Positions 38,211 through 51,500 of a stretch of 64,000 bases of DNA are shown one piece after another. The translations under genes were made by a program, and so were the position numbers. Under the pieces are notes generated by a model that was given only the letters and a program-made list of their open reading frames with translations, was not told the DNA's origin and did no database searches. This stretch comes from Persicimonas caeni (GTDB taxonomy: Bacteria > Myxococcota_A > Bradymonadia > Bradymonadales > Bradymonadaceae), in NCBI RefSeq assembly GCF_006517175.1, contig NZ_CP041186.1:6909074-6973073 (forward strand), given 5' to 3'. The first letter of the stretch is position 1. Each line of letters starts with the position of its first letter.

Positions 38211-39803
38211 ATGAGCAATGAGAGGATCGACATGCATCGATTACAAGACCTGGTGCGGATGCACCGTGAGGGCGTTGGCTGCCGCGAGATTGCCCGCCTT
38301 CTAAAGATGAGTCCCAATACCGAGCGCAAATACCGCCACGCGCTCGATGAGGCTGGATTGCTCAAAGGCGAGCCTTCCGAGATCATCCCACTGGACGAGC
38401 TCAAGCAGGCGGTCGCAGAGCTCCTTCCGACGAGCACGCCGCCCCAGGAGACCTCCACGGTCGAGCCGTGGCGCGCACAGATTGAAGAGATGTACGAGCG
38501 CACGCGCTCACCCCGAGCCATCTGGGACAGGCTTCGGCTCGAGCACGCCGATTTCGACGGCAGCCTGTCCGCCGTCAAGCGCATGTGCGCCCGCATCAAA
38601 GCCGACAGAGGCCCACGTCCGCAAGATGTGGTCATTCGCGTCGAGACCGCGCCAGGAGAGATTGCCCAGGTCGACTTTGGCTATGTCGGCCGACTCTTCG
38701 ACCCGATGAGCGGCAAAGTCAGAAAGGCTTATGCCTTCGTGATGGTCCTGGGCTTCAGCCGTCTGATGTACGTCGACCTGGTTTTCGACCAAAAGGTCGA
38801 CACCTGGCTTCGCCTGCACGTCGACGCCTTCGAGTACTTCGGCGGCGTGCCCGAGACGGTGGTGCCGGACAATCTCAAAGCGGCGGTTGTGCGCTGCTAT
38901 TTCGGGCTCAAGGACAAACCGGAGCTCAACCGAAGCTACCGTGAGCTTGCTCGCCACTACGGCTTTATGATTGACCCGACCCCGCCGTATGCCCCTGAAA
39001 AGAAGGGCAAAGTCGAGTCGGCGGTCAAGTACGTCAAATCAAACTTCTTTGCGCCGCGCGCCCTCGAGAAGCTCGACGAGGCCAAGGAGCAATTGAGCCT
39101 GTGGCTCGACCAGATTGCCAATCGGCGAGTCCACGGCACCACTCACAGGGTGCCCCGCGAGCACTTCGACGCTGAGGAGGCAGAAGCACTTAAAGCACTG
39201 CCGCCGACGCCCTTTGTGCCGGTGGTCTGGAAGAAGGCCAAGGTCCACCGCGACAGCCACGTCGAATTCGAGCGCCGGCTCTACTCGGTGCCGTTTCGGC
39301 TCATCGGCCAGACCGTCTGGATCCGAGCTCGAGGCGCAAGCGTCGATATCTTCTATGACGACGAGCTGTGCACCTCGCACAAGCGAAGCGGTCCCAGAAA
39401 GAGCACCCATGAGGCACACCTTCCTGAGGGGCGGCGCGATCTGCGCCACCGAAGCCGTCAGTGGTGGCAGGACAAGGCTGACCGGATGAGCCCGATCGTC
39501 GGCGAATATGTCGAGGAGGTCTTCGGGGCCGACGATGTCTTCAATCAGCTGCGCGCAGTCCAGGCGATCGTGTCGTACCTCGAGCAGTTCCCCGTCGAGC
39601 GTGCCGAGGGCGCCTGCCGAAGGGCTCGCGCTTTCGGAAACTACACCTATCAAGGCATCAAGCGGATTCTGGTGGAGGGCATCGACTTAGAGCCTGCCAT
39701 CCCGCAGGCCGTCTACGTGCACGGCAAGCTCGCCCACCCGCGTTTTGCCCGAAATTTCGAGGAGCTGGCCCTGGCCGAGGAGGTCTACCATGAGCGCTCG
39801 TGA
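38211..39803 (+). CDS. istA: IS21-family transposase IstA
   Basis: A 530-residue protein; ATG 38211 is chosen for GGAGG five bases upstream. An N-terminal helix-turn-helix (GCREIARLLKMSPNTERKY) is followed by the rve-type catalytic core. Candidate DDE residues are in AQVDFGYVGR, VVPDNLKAAV and KKGKVESAVKY, and a C-terminal beta domain (YSVPFRLIGQTVWIRA) follows. It cuts and joins the element ends with IstB. It appears intact and overlaps istB by 14 bp. Confidence 0.93.
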   Translation: MSNERIDMHRLQDLVRMHREGVGCREIARLLKMSPNTERKYRHALDEAGLLKGEPSEIIPLDELKQAVAELLPTSTPPQETSTVEPWRAQIEEMYERTRSPRAIWDRLRLEHADFDGSLSAVKRMCARIKADRGPRPQDVVIRVETAPGEIAQVDFGYVGRLFDPMSGKVRKAYAFVMVLGFSRLMYVDLVFDQKVDTWLRLHVDAFEYFGGVPETVVPDNLKAAVVRCYFGLKDKPELNRSYRELARHYGFMIDPTPPYAPEKKGKVESAVKYVKSNFFAPRALEKLDEAKEQLSLWLDQIANRRVHGTTHRVPREHFDAEEAEALKALPPTPFVPVVWKKAKVHRDSHVEFERRLYSVPFRLIGQTVWIRARGASVDIFYDDELCTSHKRSGPRKSTHEAHLPEGRRDLRHRSRQWWQDKADRMSPIVGEYVEEVFGADDVFNQLRAVQAIVSYLEQFPVERAEGACRRARAFGNYTYQGIKRILVEGIDLEPAIPQAVYVHGKLAHPRFARNFEELALAEEVYHERS

Positions 39804-40542
39804 TGATCTGGTCCCCATCCTCAAGCGCCTGCGGCTGTCGGGGCTTCTCAATACGCTGGAGCTTCGCGCCGAGCAGGCCGTCGACGACAAGCTTGGCTAC
39901 GTCGACTTTGTCTATCGACTGCTCCACGACGAGGTGGAGCGCCGCGATGCCAATAAGCTGACGCGCTTGATTCGCCAGGCTGATTTCGAGGCCCACAAAA
40001 CGCTTCAGGATTTCGATTTCAGCTTCAATCCCAAGATCCCACGCGAGCGGATCATCGAGCTCGGCACCACAAGCTTTGTCGAGCGCCAAGAAAACGTGCT
40101 CCTGGTCGGCCCGGCCGGCACGGGCAAGTCGCACATCGCCCAGGCGCTGGGTCACCGGGCCTGTCGAGCCGGCTACAAGACCAGGTATGTCGCCGCACAT
40201 CAGCTTTTGAGCGAGCTTCGAGCAGCCCGCGCCGACCGCAGCTGGGACAAGCTGATGTACAAGCTGTGCGCGGTCGACCTCCTGATCATCGACGATCTTG
40301 GGCTGCGTCCGCTGGCCCAGGACGAGCCGGTCGACCTGTACGAGCTGATACGCCGCCGCTACGAGCAGGGCTCGCTCGTGATCACATCCAACCGCGCCAT
40401 CGACGAGTGGTACGCCATGTTTGGTGACGCGCTGCTCGCCAGCTCGGCGATGGACCGACTGCTACACCACTGCCACGTCGTCACGCTCGACGGGCACTCG
40501 TATCGAAACCCGCCGTCGAAAGCCCGAGCCAAGACGGCCTAA
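39790..40542 (+). CDS. istB: IS21-family helper ATPase IstB
   Basis: A 250-residue AAA+ protein related to DnaC. Walker A is in LLVGPAGTGKSHIAQAL, Walker B in DLLIIDDLGL and sensor in LVITSNRAIDEW. It selects target DNA and stimulates IstA. ATG 39790 fits family length; an in-frame start at 39745 would add 15 residues without similarity. It appears intact. Confidence 0.93.
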   Translation: MSARDDLVPILKRLRLSGLLNTLELRAEQAVDDKLGYVDFVYRLLHDEVERRDANKLTRLIRQADFEAHKTLQDFDFSFNPKIPRERIIELGTTSFVERQENVLLVGPAGTGKSHIAQALGHRACRAGYKTRYVAAHQLLSELRAARADRSWDKLMYKLCAVDLLIIDDLGLRPLAQDEPVDLYELIRRRYEQGSLVITSNRAIDEWYAMFGDALLASSAMDRLLHHCHVVTLDGHSYRNPPSKARAKTA

Positions 40543-40879
40543 ACCCGATCACTTTGGCCGAACCAGCACCTTGAGGAGAACGACGAGAAATCGCCCATGA
40601 CATCCGCCCGAAAATCGCGATCACTTTGGCCGAACTGAGCGCGATCAGTTTGCCCGTCCGTTGACAGAGATCTGCCGACGGGTCAAAAGACGCCGGCAGA
40701 AGTCAGAGCATTCGTAGTAGCGAGGAAACCTGGGAAAGCAGGTGGAGCGAAGGGATGCAGGAAAGTGGAATCAGGAAGGAAAAGAGCGATGGAAGACCAA
40801 TCGACCCCAGGTGTCAGGATAGTTGTCGCCTCTTCGATTGTTAGTTTCATGGAACGAAGGGGCAACAAGGAGATCCGAG

Positions 40880-41410
40880 ATGAGTCCATATCCTAAAGAG
40901 CTAAAAGAGCGTCTTGTTCGACGGATGCTCGACGAAAAGATCAGCCCGGAGAGCCTGGCCGAGCTGAGCGGCGTGGGCAAGACGACGCTTTGGCGGTGGA
41001 GAAAGGCGGCGCTCGATGGTGCCTTGCGTGCTGAGGCAAAGCCAGAGTCGGCACCCGAGAGACGCTCTTCGGCCGAAAAGCTGCGTCTTGTGATGGCCGC
41101 CGAGGCGCTCGAGGGCAAGGAGTTTGGCGCTTTCCTGCGCGAGGAAGGAGTGCATACAAGCGACCTTCGACGCTGGAGAGCGCAGATGTACGAGGGGCTT
41201 GATGGACGCACCAGGGCCAAGAAGGAGGCCACCCAGAAGCTGCGCCAGGCCCAACGGGACAAGCGCGAACTCGAAAGCGAGCTTCGCCGAAAGGAGGCCG
41301 CGCTGGCCGAGACGGCCGCCTTGTTGGTGCTCTCAAAAAAGGCGCGCCGGTTGTGGGGGGACGAGGACGCTCCCATGATCGGCAAGAGCGACAAGTCATC
41401 CTCGACATGA
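40880..41410 (+). CDS. IS3-family transposase OrfA
   Basis: A 176-residue protein starting at ATG 40880 after AAGGAGAT (40867-40874). An N-terminal helix-turn-helix (PYPKELKERLVRRMLDEKIS, GVGKTTLWRWRKA) binds the element ends. The C-terminal half is a charged coiled coil (KKEATQKLRQAQRDKRELES) for multimerisation. OrfA alone usually represses; fusion with OrfB by -1 frameshifting makes the active transposase. Confidence 0.88.
   Translation: MSPYPKELKERLVRRMLDEKISPESLAELSGVGKTTLWRWRKAALDGALRAEAKPESAPERRSSAEKLRLVMAAEALEGKEFGAFLREEGVHTSDLRRWRAQMYEGLDGRTRAKKEATQKLRQAQRDKRELESELRRKEAALAETAALLVLSKKARRLWGDEDAPMIGKSDKSSST
41335..41341 (+). promoter_or_regulatory. A6G slippery site for -1 ribosomal frameshifting
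   Basis: AAAAAAG is read A_AAA_AAG in the orfA frame (codons TCA AAA AAG). orfB lies in the -1 frame and starts 12 bases later, the standard arrangement for an OrfAB fusion in the IS3 family. Confidence 0.8.
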
Positions 41411-42402
41411 TCGCAGAGGCGGTCTCCCACGGCGCGCGTCAGGCCCAGGCCTGTCGGACCCTGGGCATCAGCGAGCGCACCATACAGCGGTGGCGAAAAG
41501 ACCCGCAGGCCGAGGACGCTCGCCAGGGACCCCACAGTCGGTGTGCGCACGCGCTCACCGACGAGGAGCGAGCACAGGTGGTCGCCATCGCCACAGGTCG
41601 TGAATTCTGTGATGTGAGCCCCCGGCAGATCGTATGCAGCCTGGCCGACCGGGGCGAGTATGTCGCCAGCGAGTCGACATTTTACCGCGTGTTGCGCGAA
41701 GAGAAGATGATGACCCACCGCCAGCCAAGCCGGCCGCCGAAGCCCAGGCCGAAGCCCGAATTAGTGGCCGCCAGCCCCGGCCAGGTCTGGGTGTGGGATA
41801 TCACATACTTGCCCACCCAGGTACGCGGCCGGTTTGTCTACCTTTACTGGATCATGGACTTGTTCAGCCGCAAGATCGTCGGCTTTAGCGTCGAAGACCA
41901 AGAATCGATGGAGCTGTCGAGCCGCCTCATTGAAAAGACGATCCTCGCCGAACAGGTCGAGGCGAGCGGACTTTGCATCCACGCCGACAACGGGGCTGCG
42001 ATGAAGGGCTCGACGCTTCTGGCGACGCTGGAGCGCCTGGAGGTGGCCGCTTCGTTTAGCCGCCCGGGCGTCTCCAACGACAACCCTCACTGCGAATCGA
42101 GCTTTCGCACGCTCAAATACCGGCCTGGCTACCCCAAAAAGCCGCTCGACGGCGTGCATGAATGGTCTGAGTGGGTCGAGGCGTTTGTCCGCTGGTACAA
42201 CACCGAGCACTATCACAGCGGGATCGGCTGGGTGACCCCCGAGCAGCGCCACGCGGGCGAAGACGTCGAGCTGCTACAAAGACGCCAAAAGCTCTATGAA
42301 CAGGCGCGCCAAAAGAATCCCGCACGCTGGAGTCGAAGGCCGCGAGGATGGACGCGCCCCGAAGAGGTGCGGCTTGCGCCGCTCAATTTACAAGAGACGT
42401 AG
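41353..42402 (+). CDS. IS3-family transposase OrfB (integrase core)
   Basis: A 349-residue frame, probably expressed mainly as the frameshifted OrfAB product. It has a helix-turn-helix-like start (CRTLGISERTIQRWRK) and then the rve catalytic core. The DDE residues lie in WVWDITYLPT, CIHADNGAAMKG and NPHCESSFRTLKY, and a final WYNTEHYHSGIGWVTPEQRH motif follows. It appears intact, so the element may still be active. Confidence 0.92.
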   Translation: MGGRGRSHDRQERQVILDMIAEAVSHGARQAQACRTLGISERTIQRWRKDPQAEDARQGPHSRCAHALTDEERAQVVAIATGREFCDVSPRQIVCSLADRGEYVASESTFYRVLREEKMMTHRQPSRPPKPRPKPELVAASPGQVWVWDITYLPTQVRGRFVYLYWIMDLFSRKIVGFSVEDQESMELSSRLIEKTILAEQVEASGLCIHADNGAAMKGSTLLATLERLEVAASFSRPGVSNDNPHCESSFRTLKYRPGYPKKPLDGVHEWSEWVEAFVRWYNTEHYHSGIGWVTPEQRHAGEDVELLQRRQKLYEQARQKNPARWSRRPRGWTRPEEVRLAPLNLQET

Positions 42403-42431
42403 ATAATTCAGACGCGACAACTATCTTGACA

Positions 42432-43427
42432 CATACCGACCCAAGCCGGGTCGAGCCGAGAAGCGACCGCTGGGGATTCCGACCGTAGAGGATCGGATCG
42501 TCCAGACGGCGCTCAAGATGGTGCTGGAGCCGATTTACGAGCGAGATTTTGTTCGTCATTCCTACGGCTTTCGACCTCAACGGGGAGCCAAAGATGCGCT
42601 GCGACGCGTCGACGGGCTTCTCAAGCAAGGTTATCGGTGGGTGGTGGATGCCGACCTGAAGGGGTACTTCGACACGATCGACCATGATTTGCTCATGGCG
42701 CGCGTGGAGGAGAAGGTCTCAGACGGACGCATTCTCGAGCTCATCAATGCCTTTCTTACCTGCGAGGTCGTCGACCAAGGGGAAAGCCAAAAGCCCCACA
42801 GAGGCACGCCACAGGGCGGTGTGATTAGCCCGCTCCTGGCAAATATCTTTCTCGATCCGCTCGACCACCTGATGGAAGAGCAAGGGTGTGAGATGGTGCG
42901 TTACGCCGACGATTTTGTGATTCTATGCCGGGACAAAGAGCAAGCCGACAAGGCGCTCGACGTGGTCAGAAAGTGGGTGCAAGCCAACGAACTGACGCTA
43001 CATCCGGAGAAGACCCAACTCGTCGACGAGTCCGAGGGAAGTTTCGACTTTCTGGGCTACGCCTTCAAGCGCGGGAACAAGTACCCGAGCAAGAAGGCCA
43101 AACGGAGGTTTCTTTGACCGGATTCGGCAATTGACCCCGCGCACCAGTGGCCACAGCTTGGCTACCATCATCGAGGCGATCAATCGCACCGTCCGCGGAT
43201 GGTACGAATATTTCAAGCACAGTTATTTCAACGTGTTTGACAGCCTCGACGGCAAGATCCGTAGGCGACTGCGCGCCATTCTGCGCAAGCGCTTCAAGAT
43301 CTCGGGCCACACCAATCACACCGATAATGTGCGATGGCCCAACGCCTATTTTGCCAACCACGGGCTTTTCTTTATGGCCGAAGCCCGACGGCTGGAACTC
43401 GAGTCCTTACGAAAAGGAACCCGCTGA
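42432..43427 (+). pseudogene. Group II intron reverse transcriptase/maturase, truncated and frameshifted
   Basis: The frame restarts at the IS3 border with TYRPKPGRAEKRPLGIPTVE, corresponding to the RPLGIP region normally ~80-100 residues into the protein. Upstream only a possible ATG at ~40785 and about eight codons remain before the IS. RT motifs follow: DADLKGYFDTIDHDLL, GTPQGGVISPLLANI and the catalytic YADDFVIL (~42902). The frame stops at 43117. The maturase domain X (VRGWYEYFKHSYFNVFDSLD, RWPNAYFANHGLFFM) continues in another frame to 43427, consistent with a one-base insertion near 43109. Not functional. Confidence 0.9.
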
Positions 43428-43431
43428 CTGG

Positions 43432-43465
43432 AAAGCCGTATGCGGGAAATCCGCACGTACGGTTT
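43432..43465 (+). ncRNA. Group II intron domain V
   Basis: A 34-nt hairpin with the AGC catalytic triad region, paired GCCGT...ACGGT and GCGG...CCGC segments, a GAAA tetraloop and a bulge, closely matching bacterial domain V. Domain VI and the 3' end follow to 43507. Confidence 0.88.
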
Positions 43466-43507
43466 GGAGGGAGGGGCGCCCGGCGAACCGGGGGTCCCTA
43501 CCCCTAT

Positions 43508-43752
43508 CGAACAGTTCGCGCGAAAGTCTTCCGTAAATGTGTTTGGATTGGCGGAAACGGTCGATTCTGACCCGCGACCGTGCCCGCGCCCGCGCCCCGC
43601 AGTTGAACTGCAAAGAGATCGCCTCTCTCACCTGCTTCAAACCCACCCAATTCGCTCGTCCGAGACCGCATTGCATTCTTGAAGGCCCTGCAGCTCTAAA
43701 CGGCGGGGCGCGGTCGCGGGCGCGGGCTGCCAAGTTGAGCTCCCAATAAAAC
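43508..43752. repeat. Repeat tail of unit 2 after the intron (foldback element copy 2)
   Basis: Matches 35531-35775 almost throughout, including the interior block from AGTTGAACTGCAAAGAG to GCAGCTCTAAAC. The GC-rich arms differ by whole CGCGGTCG-type words. CCACCAATCCCGCC follows at 43753. No gene lies between here and the stop of the next gene at 43778. Confidence 0.85.
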
Positions 43753-43777
43753 CCACCAATCCCGCCAAGACAGAACC

Positions 43778-48328
<4,551 letters not shown>

Positions 48329-48453
48329 CCCAAACTGCCTCGAGGTGAAGGCATACCATCAGGATGAGACTATTTTGCCCCGGCTGTCCCGACAAACGTC
48401 TTTTCTGTGCAAACGTTTGTGCAAAGATTGTGCAAGTGAATTCTGTGGATTTT

Positions 48454-48486
48454 TTGGCGAGCCGGCAGGAGGTGCCGGCTCGCCAA
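48454..48486. repeat. Perfect 14-bp hairpin between the giant paralogs
   Basis: TTGGCGAGCCGGCA (48454-48467), a 5-nt loop and TGCCGGCTCGCCAA (48473-48486). It lies just downstream of the 48510-53495 gene and may help end its transcript. However, the adjacent A/T run is on the wrong side for a classical U-tail. Confidence 0.6.
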
Positions 48487-48509
48487 GTAGGGAGGATGGC
48501 GAAGGGTCA

Positions 48510-51500
48510 TCAGTCCTCGAGCACGCGGAACTCGACGCGGCGGTTTTTGGCGCGCGCCTCGTCGGAGGTGCCTTCGACCATCGGCTTGGACTCACCGAAG
48601 CCTTTGTACTCGAGGCGCTTCTTGGCGATGTTGCCGTTTCGCACCAAGTAACGCACCACCGAGCGGGCGCGCTTGCGGCTCAGCTCGAGGTTGTCCTCGT
48701 CGTCGCCGCGGTCGTCGGCGTGGCCTTCGACCATCAGGCTCAAGTTCGGGTTCTCCTGCAGGACGCCGATGATCTCGTCGAGCACCTTGTCCGAGGCCGG
48801 CAAGAGCTTGTCGGAGCCGGTCTCGAAGCGAATGGTGTGCACGATGACGATGGAGTCCTTCTTGAACTCGTCGGGGCAGCCGTCGTCGTCCTGGAAGCTG
48901 TTCATCGTCTCGGGCTTGTCGGGGCAGTTGTCGTTGAGGTCGGCGATCTTGTCGCCGTCGTTGTCCTCGTCGGGGCAACCGTCGTCGTCCTCGAAGCCAT
49001 CTTTGTCCTCGGCTTTAGCCGGGCACTGGTCGTCGTTGTCGGCGAGGCCGTCACCGTCGTTGTCGTCGGGGCAGCCGTCGCTGTCTTCGAAGCCGTCTTT
49101 GTCCTCGGCGTCATCGACGCATTTGTCGTCGCGGTCGGCGATGCCGTCGGCGTCTGTGTCGGGCAGCGGGCAGCCGTCGGCGTCGACCGGGCCGGCGTAA
49201 TCCTCGGGGGCGTCGGGGCAGGGGTGGGGCGGCTCGGTCTCTTCGACGGGCTCGGTCTTCTCGACCGTCTCGACCGGCTCTTCGGCGGGGGCGTAGGCCA
49301 CGTCGAGGAACGCGCGCCAGGCGGGCGTTCCCGCCTCACGACCGAGGCCGGGGCCGCCACCGACGGTCGCGACCATTGGGCCGAAGCGGCTAGCCAGGCC
49401 CAGGTTGAATTGCTGGCTCGACTGCGAGCTCGCCAGGCCGTAGTGGCCGGCGTACTCGACGAGTCCTTGCAGGGTGTCGCCCATGATTTCGGTGCGCGTG
49501 CCGAGGCCAAAGCTGATCAGGTTCTCCTGCTCGCTGCCCTCGAAGGTCTGCGCCGGTCCGTGCTGGTAACCCACGTTGAAGAGGGCGAGGACAGGGCCGA
49601 AGCTGCGGTCGGCGATGAGGTTGAGGCCTCCGGCGAGTCCGCTGCGGCTCGCGAGGGCTTCGTCGCTACCGGTCGGAAAATAAGCCAGCGCTTGCGCAGC
49701 CAGGCCCAACGGGTCCTCGCCGCGGCGCATGAAACTGTATTTGACCTGCAGGCCGACGTCTCCCAGTCCGCTGGTGCCGATGGAGCTGAAGTTGGCGTCG
49801 ACGTCCTGGGTGAGCAACATCGGAGCGACCAACGTGGCGGACAGGCTGTCGATAAGCCCGACGGTCGCACGCAGCTGCATGATTTGGCTGCTGTTGATGA
49901 CCGGCGCGAGTTCCTTGGTGGGGTCGTCGCGGTCGACGAGTTGCACCGGAGAGTCGGCGTAGCTGTAGGTCAGGCCGAACCGATACTCGTACTGGCCGAT
50001 GGGGTCGGAGCCCTCGACGGTGATCGAACCGGTGTCGAGGCCGGTGGGCTGGAACTTGAGCAGGTTGTAGCTGTCCTGCGCCTGCGCAGCGCTCGGAATG
50101 CAGACGAGCAGGGCGACCGCCACGAGACCGGCCGACGCCTTGGCCTGCGGGCGGCGTCGGCGCCACAGGGCGCCTGCGGCCAGGAGCATCAGCAGAATGA
50201 TACTCGCGTCGGGGGTCGAGCCGCCGGTCGAGTCACACGCGCAGCCGGCGCCTGCCGACATCGCGTTGCCGGGGCGGCGGTGGCCCGGGTAGTCGTCGGG
50301 GTTGAGCGGATCGGTCTCCTCGTCGACCTCGACGCCGTCGTCGTAGCCGTCACCGTCGGTGTCGGGCAGCAGCGGGTCGGTGCCCAGCTCGCCTTCTTCG
50401 TCGTCGGTCAGGCCGTCGTTGTCGTCGTCGGCGTCGCACGCGTCGCCTTCGCCGTCACCGTCGGTGTCCGTCTGCTCGGGGTTGGCGACTACCGGGCAGT
50501 TGTCGTCGTCGTCGAGCACGGTGTCGCCGTCGTTGTCGTCGACGCAGGCGTCGCCGGTGCCGTCACCGTCGGAGTCGATCTGCTCGGGGTTGTTCACCAG
50601 ACGGCAGTTGTCTTGGCCGTCTTCAATGGTGTCGTCGTCCGAGTCGGGGTCTTGATAGTCGGGTACGCCGTCGCCGTTGGTGTCGATGGCGTCGGTGTCG
50701 AGGTCGTCGTCGCCGGCTTCGTCGGCGTCGGTCACGCCGTCGTCGTCGGAGTCGTCGTCGAGGGCGTCGATGGTGCCGTCCGAATCGGTGTCGACCGGGT
50801 TTTCGACGTCGTCACCGTACTCTTCGGCGTCGCCGATATTGTCGCCGTCACTGTCGACGAGCGTCGGGTCGGTGCCGTTGGCGTTCTCGATGTCGTCGCT
50901 CAGGCCGTCGCCGTCGGTGTCGTCGTCGCACACGTCGCCGGTGCCGTCGCCGTCGGTGTCGTCCTGGCTTGCGTTGGCGTCGACGCGGCAGTTGTCATCG
51001 GCGTCGACCACGCCGTCGCCGTCGGAATCGGTGTCCTGGAAGTCGGGCGTGCCGTCGCCATCGGTGTCGACGGGCTCGGTCGCCAGGTCGGCGTCACCGG
51101 CCTCGTCGGCATCGGTCGTCCCGTCGCCGTCGGAGTCGGTGTCGAGGGCGTCGAGGGTGCCGTCTTGGTCTGTGTCGTACGGGTTGTCGAGGTCGTCGCC
51201 CACTTCGTCGCCGTCAGCGATCGAGTCGCCGTCGCTGTCCGCGGTGGTCGGGTCGAGTCCGTTGTCGGTCTCCCAGGTGTCGGGCAGGCCATCGGAGTCC
51301 TCGTCGATATAGGTCACCTCGACGGTGATATCGCGCAGATCTTGGCCACCGGCCACGTCGACGACCTTGAGGTTCAGCGTGTGCGTGCCTGCCTCGTCCC
51401 ACGTCGGCGTCCAGCTATAGGCGCCGCTGGCCGAGTCGAGCGTGGCGTTGGTCGACATCGGCGAGACCGAGTAGGTCAGCACGTCGCCGGCGTCGGGGTC

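Larger units (their letters stand above)
38027..40666 (+). mobile_element. IS21-family insertion sequence
   Basis: The ends TGTCA...TGATCG (38027) and, inverted, ...TGACA (40666) match imperfectly (about 17 of 25). GAGATC at 38021-38026 and 40667-40672 is a 6-bp target duplication. Multiple subterminal copies of GGTTCGGCCAAAGTGATCG lie at the left end, with inverted copies at the right, as is usual for transposase sites of this family. Encodes istA and istB. Confidence 0.88.
40812..42431 (+). mobile_element. IS3-family insertion sequence
   Basis: The ends TGTCAGGATAGTTGTCGCCTC (40812) and the inverse of the right end (42431) match at 19 of 21 bases. No target duplication is visible: CAGG lies on the left and CATA on the right. 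This suggests that adjacent intron DNA was lost. It encodes orfA and orfB with an A6G frameshift site. Confidence 0.85.
37614..43507 (+). mobile_element. Group II intron, degenerate and doubly interrupted
   Basis: Begins GTGCGCTGGAG and ends CTACCCCTAT, the expected terminal sequences. Comparison with the empty site at 35530|35531 fixes both borders: exons CCGCAC and CGAACAG are directly joined there. The exon end CCGCAC (37608-37613) is complementary to GTGCGG at 37789-37794, a good IBS1-EBS1 pair. Intron sequence is found at 37614-38026, 40667-40811 and 42432-43507, separated by an IS21-family and an IS3-family element. The reverse transcriptase is broken, so the intron should not move by itself. 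Confidence 0.85.
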
